Below are positions 34,128 through 37,818 of a stretch of 37,818 bases of DNA, piece after piece. The first letter of the stretch is position 1. Every line of letters starts with the position of its first letter. The notes below the pieces were generated by a model. That model saw nothing but the letters and a program-made list of their open reading frames with translations. It searched no databases and was not told the DNA's origin. Made by a program: the position numbers and the translations under genes. The DNA is from a bacterium (GTDB taxonomy: Bacteria > Myxococcota_A > UBA9160 > UBA6930), in the NCBI GenBank assembly GCA_024226235.1, contig JAAELW010000379.1, positions 1 to 37,818 of the forward strand, in the 5' to 3' direction.

Positions 34128-34871
34128 CGAGAGCTGAGCCGCCCAGGGTCCCGGGCTGCCGCCCGCGATCGGGCGGTCGCCCAGCGCCACGATCGGGCGG
34201 GCGCCGCGCACCGAGTTCACCGCAATCAGCTCCTCGGCCCGGTCGAGTTCCCGGCCCGCCACGTCCGCCTCTTCGAGTTCGGGGAGCGAATCGAGCAGGA
34301 TCCCGCGGGCGATGCCACGCACGGCCCCGCGGCGAATCGGTGGCGTGACGAGTTGGCCCGTGGCAAGTGCGACGATCAGATTCGATCGCGTTCCCTCGAC
34401 GGCAAAGCCCTCACGATCGACCAACAGGGCTTCATCCCAACCGCGCTCGATGGCCTGGTTCCTGGATCGATCCAGCAGCGCCCGGTCGGCGCGTTTTGCG
34501 CCCACCTCGTCTCTGGGGCCCGGATGCTGCTCGGTGCCCAGGCCGGCCCGCCAGGTCGGGGGCTCAGGGCCCAATTCTCTCGTCGTACCGATCCAGAGCA
34601 TTCCGTCCGGTCCAGTGCGCGCTTCGAGCCGAACGATGCCCTGGCTCCCTCTCTCGAAATGCCCCAGCCCAAGGCGTAGGATCGCCGTCTGGGCCACTTC
34701 AGGATCGATTTCTCCGAGCCCGAGTGCCGCGGCATCCACGATCCAACGTGAGACCACCTTCTCGCCGTGGCGCACGCGCCCGCCCGCGAAACGGCCGGTG
34801 GTGTAGCAGCGCGCGCCCGCGGGAGGATCGCTCTCCTTCCACGGACGCCATCCGCCGTCTTTCCAGAGCAG
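34104..34871 (-). CDS. Class IV PLP aminotransferase (ADC lyase/branched-chain type)
   Basis: About 255 residues of a fold-type IV PLP enzyme. The C-terminal half has [43 protein letters not shown] and [14 protein letters not shown], the family pattern seen in 4-amino-4-deoxychorismate lyase (PabC) and D-amino-acid or branched-chain transaminases. Conserved N-terminal sequence ([28 protein letters not shown], in pieces) extends 32 codons before the first ordinary start (GTG 34775), and no ATG, GTG or TTG exists there. The start may be CTG 34871, 18 nt after the citrate synthase stop. The substrate is not determined; PabC or a D-amino-acid role are both possible. Confidence 0.8.
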   Translation of the reverse strand: MLWKDGGWRPWKESDPPAGARCYTTGRFAGGRVRHGEKVVSRWIVDAAALGLGEIDPEVAQTAILRLGLGHFERGSQGIVRLEARTGPDGMLWIGTTRELGPEPPTWRAGLGTEQHPGPRDEVGAKRADRALLDRSRNQAIERGWDEALLVDREGFAVEGTRSNLIVALATGQLVTPPIRRGAVRGIARGILLDSLPELEEADVAGRELDRAEELIAVNSVRGARPIVALGDRPIAGGSPGPWAAQLSLLLDANA

Positions 34872-34889
34872 GTCCCCCGCGGCTCGCTC

Positions 34890-36173
34890 CTAGCGCTCTT
34901 CCATGGGCTGGACGGTGCGCTCGTTGGCTCCCTGGTAGACCTGCCGCGGCCGTCCGATCTTGTGCTGGTGGTTGTGCATTTCGGCCCATTGGGCGATCCA
35001 GCCCGGAAGTCGACCGATTGCAAACATCGCGGTGAACATGCTCTCGGGGGTTCCGATCGCGTTGTAGATGACTCCCGAGTAGAAGTCGACGTTCGGGTAG
35101 AGCTTGCGCTCGACGAAATACTCGTCCTTCAGTGCAAGCTCCTCGAGCTCGACGGCGATCTCGAGCAGCTTGCTGTGCACTCCGAGCCGCGCCAGCACAT
35201 CGAAGCAGGCCTTCTTGATGATCTTCGCCCGCGGATCGAAGTTCTTGTAGACCCGGTGTCCGAAGCCCATCAGCCGCGAGGTGTCGTCCCGGCTCTTGGC
35301 CCGATCGACGAAGTCCTTGGCAGTGATTCCCTCTTCGGCGATCGCTTGGAGCATCTCGATCACGCCCTGGTTGGCACCACCATGGCGCGGGCCCCAGAGT
35401 GCGTTGATCCCCGCGGAGATCGAGGCGAACAGGTTGACGTGAGAGGAGCCAACCAACCGCACCGTGCTGGTCGAACAGTTCTGTTCGTGATCCGCGTGCA
35501 GGATGAAGAGCAGGTCGAGCGCCCTCTCCACCACCGGATCCACTTCGAAGGGCTCGCACGGCGTCGCGAACATCATGTGCATGAAGTTCCCGCCGTAGGA
35601 GAGCCGGTTGTCGGGATACATGAAGGGCTGGCCGATCGCGTGCTTGTACGCGTAGGAGGCAATGGTCGGCAGCTTTGCGATCAGGCGATGGATTCCGACT
35701 TCGACTTCTCGCGGATCGCGGGGATCGAGAGAATCCGGGTAGAAGGTTGCCAGCGAAGCGCAGGCAGCGGAGCACGCTGCCATCGGATGCGCGTCCTTCG
35801 GCATCGCCCGATAGAACAGGCGGAAATCCTCATGGACCATCGTGTGGTAGCGGATCGAATCGCGGAATTTGTCGAGCTCCTCACGGGTGGGGAGCTTGTC
35901 TTCGATCAGCAGGTAGGCGGTTTCGAGGAAGGTGCACTTCTCGGCGAGTTCGGCGATGTCGTAGCCGCGGTAGCGGAGGATCCCTTTCTCACCATCGATG
36001 AACGTGATGGAGCTTTCGCAGGAGCCGGTGTTTGCGTAGCCCGGATCGAGGGTGATCAGCCCGGTCTTGTTCCGGAGCTCCCCGATGTCGATGGCTCGCT
36101 CTCCTTCGGTCCCCTCGATGACGGCGAGCTCAATGACGTCATCCCCAATGCGAAGCTCTGCCTTCTCGGCCAT
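34890..36173 (-). CDS. gltA: Citrate synthase (type II)
   Basis: A 427-residue citrate synthase of the bacterial hexameric type. The start ATG 36173 (MAEKAELRIGDD) has GGAGGG upstream; the frame continues open for 23 codons before it. Catalytic residues are His264 (GPRHGGAN), His306 (GFGHRVYKN) and Asp363 (VDFYSGV). It condenses oxaloacetate and acetyl-CoA, the entry step of the TCA cycle. It is the first gene of a minus-strand row with the aminotransferase, SDR and LLM genes, which may be co-transcribed. Confidence 0.97.
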   Translation of the reverse strand: MAEKAELRIGDDVIELAVIEGTEGERAIDIGELRNKTGLITLDPGYANTGSCESSITFIDGEKGILRYRGYDIAELAEKCTFLETAYLLIEDKLPTREELDKFRDSIRYHTMVHEDFRLFYRAMPKDAHPMAACSAACASLATFYPDSLDPRDPREVEVGIHRLIAKLPTIASYAYKHAIGQPFMYPDNRLSYGGNFMHMMFATPCEPFEVDPVVERALDLLFILHADHEQNCSTSTVRLVGSSHVNLFASISAGINALWGPRHGGANQGVIEMLQAIAEEGITAKDFVDRAKSRDDTSRLMGFGHRVYKNFDPRAKIIKKACFDVLARLGVHSKLLEIAVELEELALKDEYFVERKLYPNVDFYSGVIYNAIGTPESMFTAMFAIGRLPGWIAQWAEMHNHQHKIGRPRQVYQGANERTVQPMEER

Positions 36174-36483
36174 GCCAAATCCCTCCTCTCCTGGGTCTCC
36201 CAGGGTTGCGTTCCGGCTCCGCGAAGCCTGCCCTGCCAACAATAGGTGCGTTTCTCGGGGCGGGCCGGACGCGCTCAGTAATCTGCTTCTCGGCTTTAAC
36301 TACTCTGGAGATTAGCTGATGACGCTTTGCGCCGACAGCAGGACCAGGCCCGTTTCCGTCGGAAGATCGAGCACTTCGGTGCGTTGCGTCGACGCAGTGC
36401 GGCATGACTGGACCCATTTCGGCACAGGCTACGCAGGTATGTGCGCAGAAGCCCGGAGGTAGTTGGTGGGAAAGCCCGGGGCG
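36174..36483. other. 310-nt intergenic region upstream of gltA
   Basis: This region presumably holds the gltA promoter on the minus strand. An AT-richer patch (about 36290-36320, around GGCTTTAACTACTC) is the best candidate site, but no clear -35/-10 pair can be assigned. A 47-codon frame on the plus strand from ATG 36319 (GGAG 8 nt upstream) has no recognisable features and was not called as a gene. Confidence 0.5.
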
Positions 36484-37818
36484 CTACGGGACGGTCGCCC
36501 CTCGGGAGGGAACGACCACGACGATTTCCCTGCGACCGGTGCGGGCGGTCCCGACGATTTCGACCTGCGTGACCGCCTCGATCCGTTCGAGCTTGCGGCG
36601 TTTGATGACCAGGGTCGTTCCGCCGTCTTCGAGGAAGGCCGCAATATCCTCGGGTGAACGCAGCGTGTCGATGCGCCGTTCCGCGTAGTACTTGAGGCCG
36701 CCGGCCAACGCCCGGTCACCGACCAGGCCGATCGCTTTACCTGGCGGGGTGACCGCTGCGGCAGCCAACGCGACCGGGCGCGGCGAACGGATCGGATCGA
36801 GGGCCGGGTAGAGCAGCGCAAATATGGCCAATTCGACCGCAAATACGGTTGCGAGAGTGACGACGGCATGTGCGAGAAGAGGCGCACGGTTTCGCGTCAG
36901 GACGATCCACGCGACTGCGCCTGCCGAGGCTATGCCCACCAGCCCGCAGCCGAACGCGATCAGGAACACGTGGTCCAGTGCGGGGAGCATCTCTTGCCAA
37001 CGCGTGATGGGGATGAACGAGTGACCCAGGCCAGCGGAGATGGATTCGACCCCGACGACGAGTGCAAGCAGCGCGAACACGGCCGGAAGCACCGAGGCGC
37101 TCCGCGGCAGCGCAGTGCGACCGGCCAACCCTCGGATGCAGGTGTCAGCGCATAGCAGGGCGGCAGCGGGAAATGCCGGCACCATGTACAGCCCACGTTT
37201 ACCGCTCGAGATCGAGAAGAACACGAGGCTCACGCCGACCCAAGCGAGCAGGAAGCGCCAGGCCCGTCGAGAGCGCTCTTCCGGCTCGTCTCCGCGCACG
37301 AACACACGATGGCGTCCGACCCAGTAGACGCCGGGCCAGACCAGGGTCCAGGGCAGGAACTCGATCGGGAACTGGAACAGGAAGTAGTAGAAGGGGCGGG
37401 CGTGGGAGGTCCCCGCGAAGAAACGTCCGAACAAGTTCGTGCCGACGGCCTCGCCGGCAAAGCCGCTGGGTGCAAGCGTGGTGGCGGCAGCAACCCACAG
37501 CAGGCCTGGGCCCAGCGAGATCAGCAGCGCCCAGGGCGGAAAGATGCGCCCCAGGCTGCCCAGGCGCCGCTCCCAGCCCAGGAAGGCGACGATGGTCAGG
37601 ACCGGGAGCAGGAAGCCCACGGGCCCCTTCGTGAGTACCGCGAGACCGAGGGCCAGATGCAGCAACGCGATCCATGGCCGCCGTTTGCCCAGACCCCGAT
37701 CGACCCACCAGAAAGCCAGCAATGCGAGGAGTTCGAAAGCCGCGAGCAAGATGTCGAGCTGGACTCGTCGTCCCAGATGCCCGAACGAGTAGACGGTGAG
37801 CAGCAGAGCCGCTCCGAG
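36484..37818 (-). CDS. GT39/ArnT-like membrane glycosyltransferase, N-terminus outside the window
   Basis: The frame is open to the right edge, giving the C-terminal ~444 residues. Visible are the loop GHLGRRVQLDILLAAFE, several hydrophobic membrane segments, the cytoplasmic/periplasmic SSGKRGLYMVPAFPAAALL motif (common in ArnT/PMT proteins) and FPIEFLPWTLVWPGVYW. This is the pattern of glycosyltransferase family 39 (dolichyl/undecaprenyl-phosphate-mannose or -arabinose type). Such enzymes transfer sugars from polyprenyl phosphates to lipid A, protein or other acceptors at the outer face of the inner membrane. The catalytic acidic residues lie in the missing N-terminal loop. The soluble C-terminal part has an ALAGGLKYYAERR-like segment seen in the family. 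Confidence 0.82.
   Translation of the reverse strand, partial: LGAALLLTVYSFGHLGRRVQLDILLAAFELLALLAFWWVDRGLGKRRPWIALLHLALGLAVLTKGPVGFLLPVLTIVAFLGWERRLGSLGRIFPPWALLISLGPGLLWVAAATTLAPSGFAGEAVGTNLFGRFFAGTSHARPFYYFLFQFPIEFLPWTLVWPGVYWVGRHRVFVRGDEPEERSRRAWRFLLAWVGVSLVFFSISSGKRGLYMVPAFPAAALLCADTCIRGLAGRTALPRSASVLPAVFALLALVVGVESISAGLGHSFIPITRWQEMLPALDHVFLIAFGCGLVGIASAGAVAWIVLTRNRAPLLAHAVVTLATVFAVELAIFALLYPALDPIRSPRPVALAAAAVTPPGKAIGLVGDRALAGGLKYYAERRIDTLRSPEDIAAFLEDGGTTLVIKRRKLERIEAVTQVEIVGTARTGRREIVVVVPSRGATVP

Noticed and set aside
36319-36462. 47-codon frame upstream of gltA on the plus strand
   Set aside because: It has a modest ribosome-binding site but an Arg/Ser/Thr-rich composition without any recognisable pattern; probably chance.

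Overview
The window is a GC-rich chromosomal segment of a Gram-negative bacterium. An outer-membrane lipoprotein operon (ydbH-ynbE-ydbL), a Tat-exported Rieske protein and periplasmic multihaem cytochromes point to a two-membrane cell. F420-type oxidoreductases, an acyl-CoA carboxylase, AddAB, full-length Lhr and frequent GTG starts fit an uncultured 'deltaproteobacterial' lineage (Myxococcota or Binatota-like). That placement is inference from gene content only. I saw no rRNA, tRNA, CRISPR array, insertion sequence or phage gene.

Layout. 1-1.1 kb: end of the ydbH-ynbE-ydbL operon (AsmA-like phospholipid transport). 1.2-2.8 kb: rhomboid protease. 2.9-4.8 kb: a divergent PafA/Dop-family (Pup-ligase-like) amidoligase carrying a membrane insertion, overlapping tail-to-tail with a class C26 gamma-glutamyl hydrolase (4.7-5.4 kb). 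5.4-5.8 kb: F420/flavin split-barrel protein. 5.9-12.8 kb: addB-addA. 13.0-14.5 kb: DUF945 (YdgA-like) protein. 14.6-17.9 kb, minus strand: PPOX protein, YfcE-like phosphoesterase, a 30-residue coupled small ORF, gamma-glutamylcyclotransferase-like protein, acyl-CoA carboxylase carboxyltransferase. 18.1-19.9 kb: DUF885 peptidase-like protein. 19.9-25.4 kb, minus strand: a three-gene redox operon. 25.9-26.4 kb: lipoprotein. 26.5-31.1 kb: Lhr helicase. 31.1-32.3 kb: two poorly characterised proteins. 32.3-36.2 kb, minus strand: citrate synthase, class IV aminotransferase, SDR dehydrogenase and LLM oxidoreductase in a row. 36.5 kb to the end: a GT39 membrane glycosyltransferase cut by the window edge.

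The strongest discovery is the redox operon. A molybdopterin oxidoreductase of the arsenite-oxidase family and a Tat-Rieske subunit are co-transcribed with a single 734-residue protein made of two dihaem cytochrome c peroxidase (MauG-like) domains. AioA-like + Rieske + two dihaem peroxidases is the signature of the iodate reductase IdrABP1P2, and here the two peroxidases appear fused. Residues that bind arsenite in AioA look substituted. The second candidate is the membrane-inserted PafA/Dop-like enzyme paired with a gamma-glutamyl hydrolase, with no Pup or proteasome gene in view.

At the DNA level the window is sprinkled with short tandem duplications (periods about 23-39 bp). Each one is in frame inside a gene or sits exactly at a gene boundary, which suggests a shared duplication process in this genome.
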